Shown one piece after another: positions 52,583 to 61,181 of a DNA stretch of 64,000 nucleotides. Position 1 is the stretch's first letter; every line of letters starts with the position of its first letter. The notes under the pieces are model-generated. The model was not told the DNA's origin and did no database searches. It was given only the letters and a program-made list of their open reading frames with translations. The translations under genes were made by a program, and so were the position numbers. The DNA comes from Kitasatospora sp. CB01950. GTDB taxonomy: Bacteria > Actinomycetota > Actinomycetes > Streptomycetales > Streptomycetaceae. The stretch covers positions 186,001 to 250,000 of the forward strand of contig NZ_LISX01000006.1 in assembly GCF_001905465.1 (NCBI RefSeq), given 5' to 3'.

Positions 52583-53457
52583 GCGGGCGCTCGCGCGCGA
52601 TCCTGCTGACCGGCGCCTCCTCCAGCACCGGCAAGTCCTCCGGGACCGGCCGGGCCGCGGCACTGCGGCTGCACCGGGCCGGCTGGCCGGTGTACGCCAC
52701 CGCCCGCCGCCCCGAGGCGCTGGCCGACCTCGCCGCCGAGGGCATCCGGGTGCTGCACCTGGACGTCAACGACGAGGAGTCGATGACCGCCGCCGTGGAG
52801 AAGATCACCGCCGAGCACGGCGCGGTCGGCACCCTGATCAACAACGCGGCGTACAGCCTCAACGGCACCATCGGCGAGACCCCGTTGGACGAGGTGCGCA
52901 GCCAGTTCGAGACCAACCTGTTCGGGCTGTGCCGGCTGACCCAGCTGGTGCTGCCCGGCATGCGGGAGCAGGGCGGCGGCCGGATCGTCATGATGTCGTC
53001 GATCTTCGGCCAGTTCGCCACCCCCGGACGCGGCTACTACCAGGCCACCAAGCACGCCCTGGAGGCGGTCAGCGACTCGCTGCGGCTGGAGGTGGCCCGG
53101 GACGGCATCAAGGTGGTGCTGATCGAGCCGTCGCCGGTGCTCGGCGGGTTCGTGCCGATGTCGGTCGCCGACCTCGGCATGACCGGGCAGGAACGGACCG
53201 GCCTGTACGACGACTTCTGGAAGTATTTCGTCGACTGGCACGGCGCCTACCGGGAGACCGAGAACCCCACCGGCCGGGGCCGGATGGCGGTGCGCGCGGA
53301 GACCGTGGCGAAGGTGATCGAGAAGGCCGTGGCCAGCGAACACCCGCGGATCCGCTACCGGATCGGGGTGCCGTCCCGGCTGCTGCCGCGGATGCGCTGG
53401 ACCATCGGCGACGCGCTGTTCGAGCGCTTCGTCCGGGCGTTCTTCCCGATCCCGTAG
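52579..53457 (+). CDS. Short-chain dehydrogenase/reductase (SDR)
   Basis: A 292-residue classical SDR. The cofactor loop is ILLTGASSSTGKSSGTGRAA, which looks like TGASSGTG with a five- to six-residue insertion; NNAAYS, the catalytic Ser in MMSSIFGQF and YYQATK (Tyr-x3-Lys) follow in the normal order. The C-terminal ~60 residues are longer than minimal SDRs. GTG 52579 overlaps the stop of the CMD-family gene. Substrate unknown; it may reduce or oxidise a keto/hydroxy intermediate in the adjacent pathway. Confidence 0.9.
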   Translation: MSGRSRAILLTGASSSTGKSSGTGRAAALRLHRAGWPVYATARRPEALADLAAEGIRVLHLDVNDEESMTAAVEKITAEHGAVGTLINNAAYSLNGTIGETPLDEVRSQFETNLFGLCRLTQLVLPGMREQGGGRIVMMSSIFGQFATPGRGYYQATKHALEAVSDSLRLEVARDGIKVVLIEPSPVLGGFVPMSVADLGMTGQERTGLYDDFWKYFVDWHGAYRETENPTGRGRMAVRAETVAKVIEKAVASEHPRIRYRIGVPSRLLPRMRWTIGDALFERFVRAFFPIP

Positions 53458-53673
53458 GCCTCCCGGGCCCCGGTTCCGCGCTTCGGCGTCCGTGAGCCGG
53501 GGCACACCTCCGCAAGGACGAAGAAGGACGCGCCCGCTCCGAATGTCACGATCGGGTGTAGCACCGGCGCACGCCGCCGACGAGCCGAGGGAGATCGCGC
53601 GAATGCCTGCGGGGGACGGAAGACGGACGCATCGCGGCGGCCCTCGGGCCCGGGCCGGGGCCGGGGCCGAGTC

Positions 53674-54708
53674 GTGAGCGCCGCACGGCGGCTCGTCCAG
53701 GCGCCCCTGCGGGGGCTGTCCCTGCTCCAGGTCCGGCACGTCGGGACGGTGTCGTTCGGCGCGGCGGCCGGCGACACCGCGCGGGTCTACCGCGAACTGG
53801 AGCGGGACTTCGGGGTGCTGGCCCCGCCGGTGGTGCTGCACGCCCCCGTCCCCGCGCTGCTCGCCGCGTGCTGGACGGTCCTGCGCGAGACGATGCTGGC
53901 CGAGGGGCGCGCCCCCCGGGCGGCGAAGGAGGCGGTGGCGGCCGCCGTCTCGGCAAGCAACCGGTGCCCGTTCTGCATCACCGTGCACAGCGGCATGCTC
54001 GACTCGCTGTCGGCACGGCCGATCTCCCGCCGCCGGACCGAAAGCAGGCCCGCCACCGAGGAGTTGACGGCGTGGGTGCGCGACGGCGGCAAGCCGCCGT
54101 TCCCGCCCGAGCTGCTCCCCGAGCTGGCCGGGACGGCGCTCTGCCTGCAGTACCTCAACCGCATGGTCAACATCTTCCTCGGCCCGATGCCGCTCCCGCC
54201 GAACGCCCCCGCGCAGGCGCTGGGGCCGGTGCTGCGGGTGCTGGTCGGCCTGATGCGCTCCTCCGCCGGGACGGGCACCGCCCCGGGCACCTCGCTGTCC
54301 CTGCTGCCGCCCGCCGAACTGCCGTCCGACCTGGACTGGGCCGCCGCCGACCCGCGGATCGCCGACACGCTGGCCCGCGCCGCGGCGGCCGTCGACCGGA
54401 CCGGCGCCGAACTGCTGCCCGCCCCGGTCCGCGAGCCGGTGGCCGCCGCGGTGGCCCGCTGGGACGGCGCCGACCCCGGCCTCGGCCGGGCCTGGCTGGA
54501 CGAGCCGCTGACGGCGCTGCCACCCGAGCAGCGCCCGCTCGCCGAGCTGGCGCTGCTCACCGCGCTGGCCTCCTACCGGGTCGACGAGCGGGTGATCGCC
54601 GCCGCCCGGCAGGCCGGCGCCGACGACCGGCAGATCCTCGCGGCCTGCGCCTGGGCGAGCCTGCTGGCCGCCCGGCGGCGGGTCGGGCAGCTGCTGTCCG
54701 ACCACTGA
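53674..54708 (+). CDS. Second AhpD/CMD-fold protein, larger
   Basis: A 344-residue all-helical protein with an AhpD-like motif RCPFCITVHSGMLDSL near residue 98, so CxxC...His is kept, plus a second half (from about residue 210) that lacks the motif and may be a degenerate repeat of the same fold (LAELALLTALASYRVDERVI). It is longer than usual CMD proteins (about 180-200 residues). GTG 53674 lies after a GC-rich leader with no clear ribosome site. 216 bases separate it from the SDR, so it may have its own promoter. Likely a thiol-dependent peroxidase or oxidoreductase. Confidence 0.8.
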   Translation: MSAARRLVQAPLRGLSLLQVRHVGTVSFGAAAGDTARVYRELERDFGVLAPPVVLHAPVPALLAACWTVLRETMLAEGRAPRAAKEAVAAAVSASNRCPFCITVHSGMLDSLSARPISRRRTESRPATEELTAWVRDGGKPPFPPELLPELAGTALCLQYLNRMVNIFLGPMPLPPNAPAQALGPVLRVLVGLMRSSAGTGTAPGTSLSLLPPAELPSDLDWAAADPRIADTLARAAAAVDRTGAELLPAPVREPVAAAVARWDGADPGLGRAWLDEPLTALPPEQRPLAELALLTALASYRVDERVIAAARQAGADDRQILAACAWASLLAARRRVGQLLSDH

Positions 54709-54879
54709 ACTCCGGCGCCCGCCGGCCCCGGCCACTTCGGCGGGGGCCGGTCGGCGTTCCGGCGCATTTCCCGTTCCGTTTTCTCCTCCGCACGTCGAAA
54801 GACGCGGATCCACCGATGTACACACGCTCCCGCTTTCGTCTCCGGAAATAGGCACATCCCCAGCCGAGGGAGAAAGGTC

Positions 54880-54908
54880 ACAGCCCTCGGAATCCTCCGG
54901 AGGGCTGT
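54880..54908. terminator. Small hairpin before AraC gene 1
   Basis: ACAGCCCTC / GAGGGCTGT stem of 9 bp around an 11-base loop. It lies 170 bases after the AhpD-like stop and 32 bases before the AraC start, so it may terminate the upstream transcript or sit in the AraC leader. Confidence 0.5.
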
Positions 54909-54940
54909 CACCGATTCATCGACGAACTTGGAGATTCGCT

Positions 54941-55717
54941 GTGCAGATCGCCGTCGAACGCGCCATCGAGACCATGTGGAACAGATACGAGGAGCCGCTC
55001 TCGCTCGACGAGATAGCGAATACGGCGATCCTCAGCAAGTTCTACTTCTCCCGGGTGTTCCGAAATCTCACCGGGACCTCTCCGGGCCGATTCCTCTCCG
55101 CCGTCCGCCTGCACCAGGCGAAGACCATGCTGCTGGAGACCGATTTCAGCGTCACCGAGATCTCCTACCGCGTCGGGTACAACAGCCTCGGCACCTTCAC
55201 CAGCCGCTTCACCCGGTCCGTCAGCCTCTCCCCCGCCCGCTACCGGACCCTCGCGCGGGCCGGCCTGACCGAGCGCACCGGTGCCGCGCACGACGGCCGC
55301 CGCACCTGTTCGGTGAGCGGCAGCATCCGCACGCCAGACACCGGCTGTCCGGTGCGGATCTACATCGGCGCGTTCCGTGAACCCATCGTGCAGGGCCGCC
55401 CGGTCGCCTGCGAAATCCTCGACGGCTCCGGCCAGTTCACGCTGCGCGTCCCCGAGGGCGTGTGGTTCGTCCGGGCGGCCGTGGTCGCCGCGAGCGACTT
55501 CCCCGCCCCGCCGTGGGAGCGGCGTCCGCTGCTGGTCGCCTCCGGGCCGGAGCTCAGCGTGCGCCACGGCCACGACCTGCCGCCCATCCGGCTGACCGCC
55601 CGTCCGCTGACCGCGCTGGACCTGCCGATCCTGCTGGCCCTGCCCGGGCTCGACTCCCCGCAGCGGCCCGCCCCGGAGGCGGCCGCGGTGCGCGTCCCCT
55701 CGTTGAGCGGCGCGTGA
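54941..55717 (+). CDS. AraC-family regulator with extra C-terminal domain (copy 1)
   Basis: A 258-residue protein with the AraC DNA-binding domain at the N-terminus: SLDEIANTAILSKFYFSRVF (first helix-turn-helix) and VTEISYRVGYNSLGTFTSRF (second), ending at about residue 103. The C-terminal ~140 residues form an unrecognised beta-rich domain (RIYIGAFREPIVQGRPVACE, FTLRVPEGVWFVRAAVVAAS, LTALDLPILLALPGL). A paralogue with the same layout is at 60179. GTG 54941 is used; the site upstream is weak (TTGGAG). It probably controls genes of this region in response to a small ligand bound by the C-terminal part. Confidence 0.88.
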   Translation: MQIAVERAIETMWNRYEEPLSLDEIANTAILSKFYFSRVFRNLTGTSPGRFLSAVRLHQAKTMLLETDFSVTEISYRVGYNSLGTFTSRFTRSVSLSPARYRTLARAGLTERTGAAHDGRRTCSVSGSIRTPDTGCPVRIYIGAFREPIVQGRPVACEILDGSGQFTLRVPEGVWFVRAAVVAASDFPAPPWERRPLLVASGPELSVRHGHDLPPIRLTARPLTALDLPILLALPGLDSPQRPAPEAAAVRVPSLSGA

Positions 55718-55730
55718 GGGGCCCGCGCAG

Positions 55731-55774
55731 GACGAACGGGCGGGACCGCTGACCGGCGGTTCCGCCCGTTCGTC
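55731..55774. terminator. Bidirectional hairpin terminator
   Basis: A near-perfect stem GACGAACGGGCGG-g-ACCGC / GGCGG-t-TCCGCCCGTTCGTC between the stops of AraC copy 1 and the convergent mycothiol-type gene. Confidence 0.88.
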
Positions 55775-55785
55775 GTTTCCGGTGC

Positions 55786-56487
55786 TCAGCGTCCGAGGAC
55801 CGGCTCCACCTCTGCGGCGGGCGGCGCGAACGGGCCCCAGGCGAACGCCTGCGCCCAGCGGTCGGCCGGTTCGCCGGACCACTCCAGGCCCTCGATCTGC
55901 GGGCGGGTGCGGCGGCCGGTCAGCGACCGGAACACGTCCACCGCCGGCCCGCGGACCGTCGCCGCGGGCGCGCCCTCGCCGACCACCCAGCTCTGCCCTG
56001 GGGTCTCGATCCGCAGCGCCGGCAGCCCGCCGCCGTTCACCGCCAGGCCGAAGCCGATCGTGGACAGGTCGAGCGCGCCCTCGAACCCGGGGTGCGCGGT
56101 CGGCTCCACCGGCAGGTCCAGGCCCAGCCGCAGGTCGATCTCGTGCGAGACCACGTCCAGCAGCATGATCCGCCGCCGCAGCTCCGGGCTGCGCTCCAGC
56201 GCGGCGGGCAGCTCGGCGTCCAATTCGGCCCAGCGGTCGAGCAGTTCGGCCGCCGGGACGCCGGACAGCGGCACCAGGTCGATCTGGCTGTCCTCCAGGG
56301 CGACGAAGGACTGGCAGATGTGCACCAGGTGTCCGAGCAGGTCCCGGACGCTCCAGTCCGGGCAGGCCGGCACGGTGACGGCGGCCGGGTCGGGCAGCGC
56401 GGCCGCCAGGGTGGATATCGCCTCCCGGCTGCGCCGGTAGGCGGCGAGCTGTTCGGCCGGGTCGTGCTGGTCGGGTGCCGCTGTCAC
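55786..56487 (-). CDS. Maleylpyruvate isomerase-like/DinB-fold mycothiol-dependent enzyme family protein
   Basis: A 233-residue protein of the TIGR03083-like group (maleylpyruvate isomerase N-terminal, DinB fold). The N-terminal motif is WSVRDLLGHLVHICQSF near residue 45, and the paired metal/thiol histidine segment is LLDVVSHEIDLRLGL near residue 110; a C-terminal beta-domain follows. Family members use mycothiol with a divalent metal. GTG 56487 has GGAGACG 6 bases upstream; an ATG at 56532 overlaps the epimerase stop (ATGA) and is the alternative start. It is last in the ABC1 kinase-epimerase unit. Client unknown. Confidence 0.82.
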   Translation of the reverse strand: MTAAPDQHDPAEQLAAYRRSREAISTLAAALPDPAAVTVPACPDWSVRDLLGHLVHICQSFVALEDSQIDLVPLSGVPAAELLDRWAELDAELPAALERSPELRRRIMLLDVVSHEIDLRLGLDLPVEPTAHPGFEGALDLSTIGFGLAVNGGGLPALRIETPGQSWVVGEGAPAATVRGPAVDVFRSLTGRRTRPQIEGLEWSGEPADRWAQAFAWGPFAPPAAEVEPVLGR

Positions 56488-56528
56488 GTTCGTCTCCTCG
56501 GGGTCCGGAGTGCGGCTCGGTGCCGCCG

Positions 56529-57635
56529 TCATCGGGTGGTGCGCTCGGCCGCGCGGCCGATCTGCCGCTGCGTCAGGAATCCCGCACGGTACAGCCAGTG
56601 GGCGGTTTCGGCCATCGTCTCCTCGACCGGACGGGGCGCGGGGCCGCCCGCGGTGGCGGCCTTCGCGACGGGCACGGCGTGGACGCAGGTGTAGGCGGCG
56701 CCGTACTCGGCCGGGATGTGCCAGGGCCAGCCGCGCTGCAGGACGTCGGCGAGGCGGGCGGCGGGCAGCATGGCCCGGCCGGGGAGCCGGGCGGCGGGCA
56801 GCGCGCGGCCGGTGGCGGCGCGCAGCGCCGTCAGGTAGTCGGCGGTGGAGAGCCAGTGGTTGGGGGCGAAGATCCGGTCGGGGGTGTCGGCGGCGGGCGC
56901 GGTGGCGAGGCCGGCCAGCACGGCGGCGGTGTCGCGGACGTCGCCGAGCGGGAAGCCGCCGGTGGGCCAGAGCGGCATCAGGCCGCGCAGCGCGTCGCGC
57001 AGCCGCCCGGTCTGGTCGCCGAGCCGGGGGTCGTGCGGGCCGAGCAGCGCCGGCGGGTAGACGATGCGCACCGGCGCGCCCTCGTGCCGGTGCTGCCGGG
57101 CGACGTGTTCGCAGGCGGCCTTGCTGGCGAGGTACGGCTCGGCGGGCCGGCCGACGGCGCTGTCGGCGTGCAGCTCCGGGTCGGCGCTGGGGATCAGCGC
57201 GCCGACCGTCGACACGTGCACCACCGTGCCGGCGCCGGAGCGGACGGCGGCCCGCAGCACCGTCTCGGTGCCGAGCACGTTGGTGCGGGCGATGTCCTCG
57301 CGGCGGCGGCGGTCGAAGGAGTACACCGATCCGAGGTGCAGCACGGCGTCGGCGCCCTGGCAGACCCGGCGCGCGGCGTCGGCGTCGGTGACGTCGCCGA
57401 CGACCGTCCGGACGGCGTCGGGGTCGAGGCCGAGCGGGGCGAGGGCGGGCGCGACCCGGGCCGGGTCGCGGACCAGCAGCCGCACCCGGGCCCCGGCGGC
57501 GAGCAGCGCGGCGACGGTGTGCGCGCCGAGGAAGCCGGTGCCGCCGGTGACGGCGACGACGGGGGCGGTCCGGCCGGCGTGGGCGGCGGGGCCGGCGTGG
57601 GCGGCGGGGCCGACGGGGTCGGCGGGGGCGTTCAC
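56529..57635 (-). CDS. NAD-dependent epimerase/dehydratase (extended SDR)
   Basis: A 368-residue extended SDR. The cofactor loop VVAVTGGTGFLGAHTVAALL is near residue 25, ADAVLHLGSVYSF near 95, and YLASKAACEH holds the Tyr-x3-Lys pair. The N-terminus before the fold contains a direct repeat (AHAGPAAHAG) coded by an 18-bp duplication. It resembles dihydroflavonol-reductase or sterol-dehydrogenase-like epimerases rather than sugar epimerases, as PPALLGPHDPRLG is typical of that group. GTG 57635 overlaps the ABC1 kinase stop (GTGA). Substrate unknown. Confidence 0.87.
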   Translation of the reverse strand: MNAPADPVGPAAHAGPAAHAGRTAPVVAVTGGTGFLGAHTVAALLAAGARVRLLVRDPARVAPALAPLGLDPDAVRTVVGDVTDADAARRVCQGADAVLHLGSVYSFDRRRREDIARTNVLGTETVLRAAVRSGAGTVVHVSTVGALIPSADPELHADSAVGRPAEPYLASKAACEHVARQHRHEGAPVRIVYPPALLGPHDPRLGDQTGRLRDALRGLMPLWPTGGFPLGDVRDTAAVLAGLATAPAADTPDRIFAPNHWLSTADYLTALRAATGRALPAARLPGRAMLPAARLADVLQRGWPWHIPAEYGAAYTCVHAVPVAKAATAGGPAPRPVEETMAETAHWLYRAGFLTQRQIGRAAERTTR

Positions 57636-58942
57636 GCCCGGTCCTGCGAGTGCTCGGCGTCCGTGCGGCGTTCGGCGTCCACCTGGACGTCCTTGGCGAA
57701 GGACGCCATCAGCACGGGGACGGCCTCGGCCTGGAAGTCGACCTCGGAGTCGAACTCCTTGATCATGCCTTCCAGCACCAGCAGCGACAGCAGCGGGAAG
57801 GCGAACTCCGATGCGGCGAACACCCCGTGGTCGCGCTGGAGCTGGAACAGGCGGGGGGCGAACGCGCCGAGTTCGAAGTCCTTGGAGAGCGCCCCGAACG
57901 CCTCGTCCACCAGCTCCGTCACGGCGGTCCGGAAGGCCTCCCGGTCGAGGTTCTCGGGCAGTCGGGCGGCGCTTTCGAGGACGATGTCGGCGCACTTGGG
58001 GCCGTTGCCCTGCGCCATGTTGAGGAAGAAGCCGGCGAAGGAGCGCCGGACGGCGTCGGGCAGCCGGACCACGAACCCGGCGTCGAGGACGACGACCCGG
58101 CCCTTGCCGTCCAGGCAGAGGTTGCCGGGGTGCAGGTCGCAGTGGACCAGGCCGTCGACGAAGAGCATCCGGTAGACGGCCCGCAGCACGTCGCGGACCA
58201 CTTCGCGGCGGCGCTCCATGGTCATGCCGAGCGGCCGGAAACGGCCCAGGTCGGAGACGAACTCCATGGTGAGCACCTGGGGCCCGCACAGGCCGTCGAC
58301 GGGGGCGGGGATGCGCAGGTCGGTGTGGTCGGCGAGGTTGGCGCGCAGCAGCAGCAGCGAGTCGCGTTCGGCAATGAAGTCGAGCTGGTGCAGGACGGCG
58401 CCGCCGAGTTGGCCGATCATCTCCTCGGCGGGCAGGTCGCGCATGCTCGGCAGCACCCGTCCGGCGCGGGCGCCGAGCAGGGCGAGCCGCAGGTCGGCCT
58501 CCAGCACCGGGCGGATGCCGTGGCGCTGGACCTTGACGGCGACCTCGGTGCCGTCGGCGAGCCGGGCACGGTGGACGCTGGCGATGCTGCCGCAGGCGAC
58601 CGGCTCCCACTCGAACTCGGCGAAGGCGTCGGCAAGTCCGGCCTCGGCGAGGGTGCGGGCGACATCGGCGCGGCTCGGCGGGCGGACGTCGTCGGCGAGT
58701 TCGGCGAGCGCGTCGCACACGTGTGCGGGGAGCAGGTCGCGGCGGGTGCTGACCAGCTGCCCGGCCTTGACGAAGAACGGGCCGAGCGCGGTCAGCAGCC
58801 GCGGCGCGCGGTGGGCCAGCCGGGCCCGGCCGCCTCGGGTTCCCAGGTGCGGTAGGGCGGCTATCAGGTGTCCGGTGACGATGGCCGCGGTGGTGCAGGC
58901 CCGACGGGCCAGCAGCCACCCACTCGTGCGGTGTTCCGGCAC
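57632..58942 (-). CDS. ABC1/UbiB-family atypical kinase
   Basis: A 436-residue UbiB-like protein. Motifs in order: KxGQ signature FFVKAGQLVSTRRDLLP near residue 58, the modified nucleotide loop ACGSIASVHRA near 110, AVKVQRHGI (lysine), HCDLHPGN near 265 and the metal-binding LDAGFVVRL. The family supports quinone and other lipid-soluble precursor biosynthesis through ATPase activity. GTG 58942 has GGAGG 5 bases upstream. First of a tightly overlapping unit with the epimerase, which suggests a shared hydrophobic substrate. Confidence 0.9.
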   Translation of the reverse strand: MPEHRTSGWLLARRACTTAAIVTGHLIAALPHLGTRGGRARLAHRAPRLLTALGPFFVKAGQLVSTRRDLLPAHVCDALAELADDVRPPSRADVARTLAEAGLADAFAEFEWEPVACGSIASVHRARLADGTEVAVKVQRHGIRPVLEADLRLALLGARAGRVLPSMRDLPAEEMIGQLGGAVLHQLDFIAERDSLLLLRANLADHTDLRIPAPVDGLCGPQVLTMEFVSDLGRFRPLGMTMERRREVVRDVLRAVYRMLFVDGLVHCDLHPGNLCLDGKGRVVVLDAGFVVRLPDAVRRSFAGFFLNMAQGNGPKCADIVLESAARLPENLDREAFRTAVTELVDEAFGALSKDFELGAFAPRLFQLQRDHGVFAASEFAFPLLSLLVLEGMIKEFDSEVDFQAEAVPVLMASFAKDVQVDAERRTDAEHSQDRA

Positions 58943-59019
58943 GGTACCTCCAGGTCCCTCGTGGCGGTCGGGCCCGAACCGGCCCGACAGCGAGGAAACC
59001 AGGCCGCCGACCGGCCCAT

Positions 59020-59817
59020 CTATACGCGATATTGCCCAATGCGCCGGGGCGGCGGTCCGGGCCGGCCGGCGTAGGTCTGCGCGATGCCCAGCCAGTGGTC
59101 GGCGACCGCGCCGACGGCGGTCAGCGCGAGGTCGTCGCGGTGCCGGCGGCGGGTGACGAGCAGGCAGAAGTCCGCGGCGGGGCCGGAGATCCGCTGCTCG
59201 GCGTCCTCCGGGCCGAACGCCCAGGCGACGCCGGACGGGCCGGTCAGCTCGAACCGGAACGGCTCGGCGGGCGGTTCCAGGCCGCGGACCTGGTACGCGA
59301 GGTCCCGGGTGCGGGTGCCGAGGTAGGCGATGTGGCCGATCCGGTCGGTGAGGTCGGCCGGGACGCCCAGGGCGTCGCGGATGTCCTGGCCGTGGGCGAA
59401 CAGCTCCGTCAGCGCGCCCGCGGCGAGCACGCTCGCGGGCAGCGGGCCGGCCAGCCAGGGCACCTCCTCGCGCCGGGGCGTCGCGGCGAGACCCTTCTCC
59501 GCGGCGGCGCGCCACTCGGCCCAGTGCCGCAGCAACTCCGGGACGGGCTCGGCGAGGTGGGCGGCGAGCAGGGTGGTCAGGCCGGCGTCCAGGTCGTCGC
59601 GGACGGGAGCGGTCTCGGCCGTGAACGCGGCCGGCTCGCACACGGCGAGGTCGATCAGGCGGGCGACCAGCGCCAGGTGTGCCACCTGGTGCCGGACCGT
59701 CCAGCCCGCGGCCGGGGTCGGCTCGGACCACTGCCCGGGCGACAGTCCGGCCACCAGCCGGGCCAGTTCGGAGCCTTCTGCGGCCAGGTCGACGCAGACG
59801 TCCTGCATTGCGGTCAT
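59020..59817 (-). CDS. TIGR03084-like DinB/maleylpyruvate isomerase-type protein
   Basis: A 265-residue protein with a DinB-like N-terminal half: GWTVRHQVAHLALVARLIDL near residue 40 and ELFAHGQDIRDALG near 145 carry the histidines expected for the metal site. The C-terminal half contains the ELTGPSGVAWAFGPEDAEQR stretch common in the TIGR03084 group. It is a second, distant relative of the protein at 55786. ATG 59817 follows GGGAAGGGAATG. It lies 77 bases upstream of the ABC1 gene on the same strand, so may be co-transcribed. Confidence 0.82.
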   Translation of the reverse strand: MTAMQDVCVDLAAEGSELARLVAGLSPGQWSEPTPAAGWTVRHQVAHLALVARLIDLAVCEPAAFTAETAPVRDDLDAGLTTLLAAHLAEPVPELLRHWAEWRAAAEKGLAATPRREEVPWLAGPLPASVLAAGALTELFAHGQDIRDALGVPADLTDRIGHIAYLGTRTRDLAYQVRGLEPPAEPFRFELTGPSGVAWAFGPEDAEQRISGPAADFCLLVTRRRHRDDLALTAVGAVADHWLGIAQTYAGRPGPPPRRIGQYRV

Positions 59818-60178
59818 GTCGGCATTCCCTTCCCCGGTGAGGCGTGTTCAATCCGGTTCCGCGTCCATTTTCCGAACGCGTCACCGGCGTGTGCTTCTCC
59901 ATGCGTGCCGCCCCGTTCCGGGCCCCGGACATTCAGGGACGTACGGGTCTGCGCCACAGATGGCCGAGTTCCGACACTGTGGACCACACCGCAATCCAGA
60001 AGGTGCGAGAGTCCCCCTTTGGCAAAACGATGTGTCTTGCCCCACATCCGTCCGGTCGAGCCCCGCGGCAGGGCCCGCACCGGGCCGGAGCGGCCGGGGC
60101 GCGACCTCACGAAGACCAGAGCCGAACCACGGATCCACGGCAAGCGAGACACCAACGAGCCCAGGCGGGGAGATCCGA
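59818..60178. other. Intergenic region upstream of AraC copy 2
   Basis: 361 bases between diverging genes. I see no protein gene, RNA gene or clear hairpin. It contains a patch of lower GC around 59990-60045 that may hold promoter elements, and GGCGGGGAG just before the AraC start. Confidence 0.35.
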
Positions 60179-60943
60179 ATGCCGATTGCGGCGGCGATTG
60201 AGCGCAGCATTGACGTCATGTGGCAGCACCACGCGAACCCGATTTCCCTGGAGCAGTTGGCCGAAATTGCCGCCTACAGTAAATTCCATTACTGCCGCAT
60301 GTTCAATCAGCTGACCGGTACATCACCCGGGCGTTTCCTCACGGCAATCCGAATTTACATGGCGAAGCGGCACCTGCTGGAGACCCCGGACAGCGTCACC
60401 GACATCACCTACCGGGTCGGCTACAACAGCCTGGGCACGTTCACCAGCCGTTTCACCCGCAGCGTCGGGGTCTCGCCGACCCGCTACCGCTCGCTGGCGC
60501 AGGGCGACGACCTGCCGCAGCTCACCCCGCCGGCCGCCCGGAGCTGCCACGGTCTGTCGGTCGTCACCGGGCAGCTGTACTTCCCGCCGTCCGAGGTCGG
60601 CCCGGTCCGGGTGTACGTGGGCGCGTTCAACACGCCGATCGTGGAGGGCTACCCGCAGGCCTGCGACGTCCTGGACGAGGCCCGCCCGTTCCGGCTCCAG
60701 GTGCCAGACGGCCTGTGGTTCATCCGGGCCGCCGCCGTGGCCACCGAGGACGACTCCCCCGGGCAGCTGCTGATCCGCCCGCCCAGGCTGGTCGGTTCGG
60801 GCTGGGCGGTGCGGGCCCGCGGCGGCCGGGCGTACAGCACGGACGTGCAGCTGCGCGACGTGACGGCGCTCGACCTGCCGATCCTTTTGGCATTGCCGGA
60901 ACTCGACGGAGCGAGACGCATCCCGCAGGCCGCGACTCGCTAG
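60179..60943 (+). CDS. AraC-family regulator with extra C-terminal domain (copy 2)
   Basis: A 254-residue paralogue of the regulator at 54941. The first helix-turn-helix is SLEQLAEIAAYSKFHYCRMF and the second VTDITYRVGYNSLGTFTSRF, identical to copy 1 over most of the second recognition helix. The C-terminal domain is shared too (RVYVGAFNTPIVEGYPQACD, RLQVPDGLWFIRAAAVATED, VTALDLPILLALPEL). ATG 60179 follows GGCGGGGAG. The near-identical recognition helix suggests the two bind the same or overlapping sites. The following 238 bases to the peroxiredoxin stop hold nothing recognised. Confidence 0.88.
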   Translation: MPIAAAIERSIDVMWQHHANPISLEQLAEIAAYSKFHYCRMFNQLTGTSPGRFLTAIRIYMAKRHLLETPDSVTDITYRVGYNSLGTFTSRFTRSVGVSPTRYRSLAQGDDLPQLTPPAARSCHGLSVVTGQLYFPPSEVGPVRVYVGAFNTPIVEGYPQACDVLDEARPFRLQVPDGLWFIRAAAVATEDDSPGQLLIRPPRLVGSGWAVRARGGRAYSTDVQLRDVTALDLPILLALPELDGARRIPQAATR

Positions 60944-61181
60944 AAATCCTCCAGAATGACCCGCTCCGCCCTTTTCCCGCGCCGACCACTCGGTCACCGC
61001 GCGACCACTCTGCGGACACAACCGGAATCCCCGGCGCGGTTTCGGCGCACCCGGAGCGGGTGCGCCGCGCGAACGCCCGGCCGCTGCCGGTAGAACGTGC
61101 CCGATGTGACGATTGCCTGTCAGGTGGTGTGCACAAGGAACCGTCGCTCGTGGACGGACTGCCGGGTCGCGGAACGCCCGG

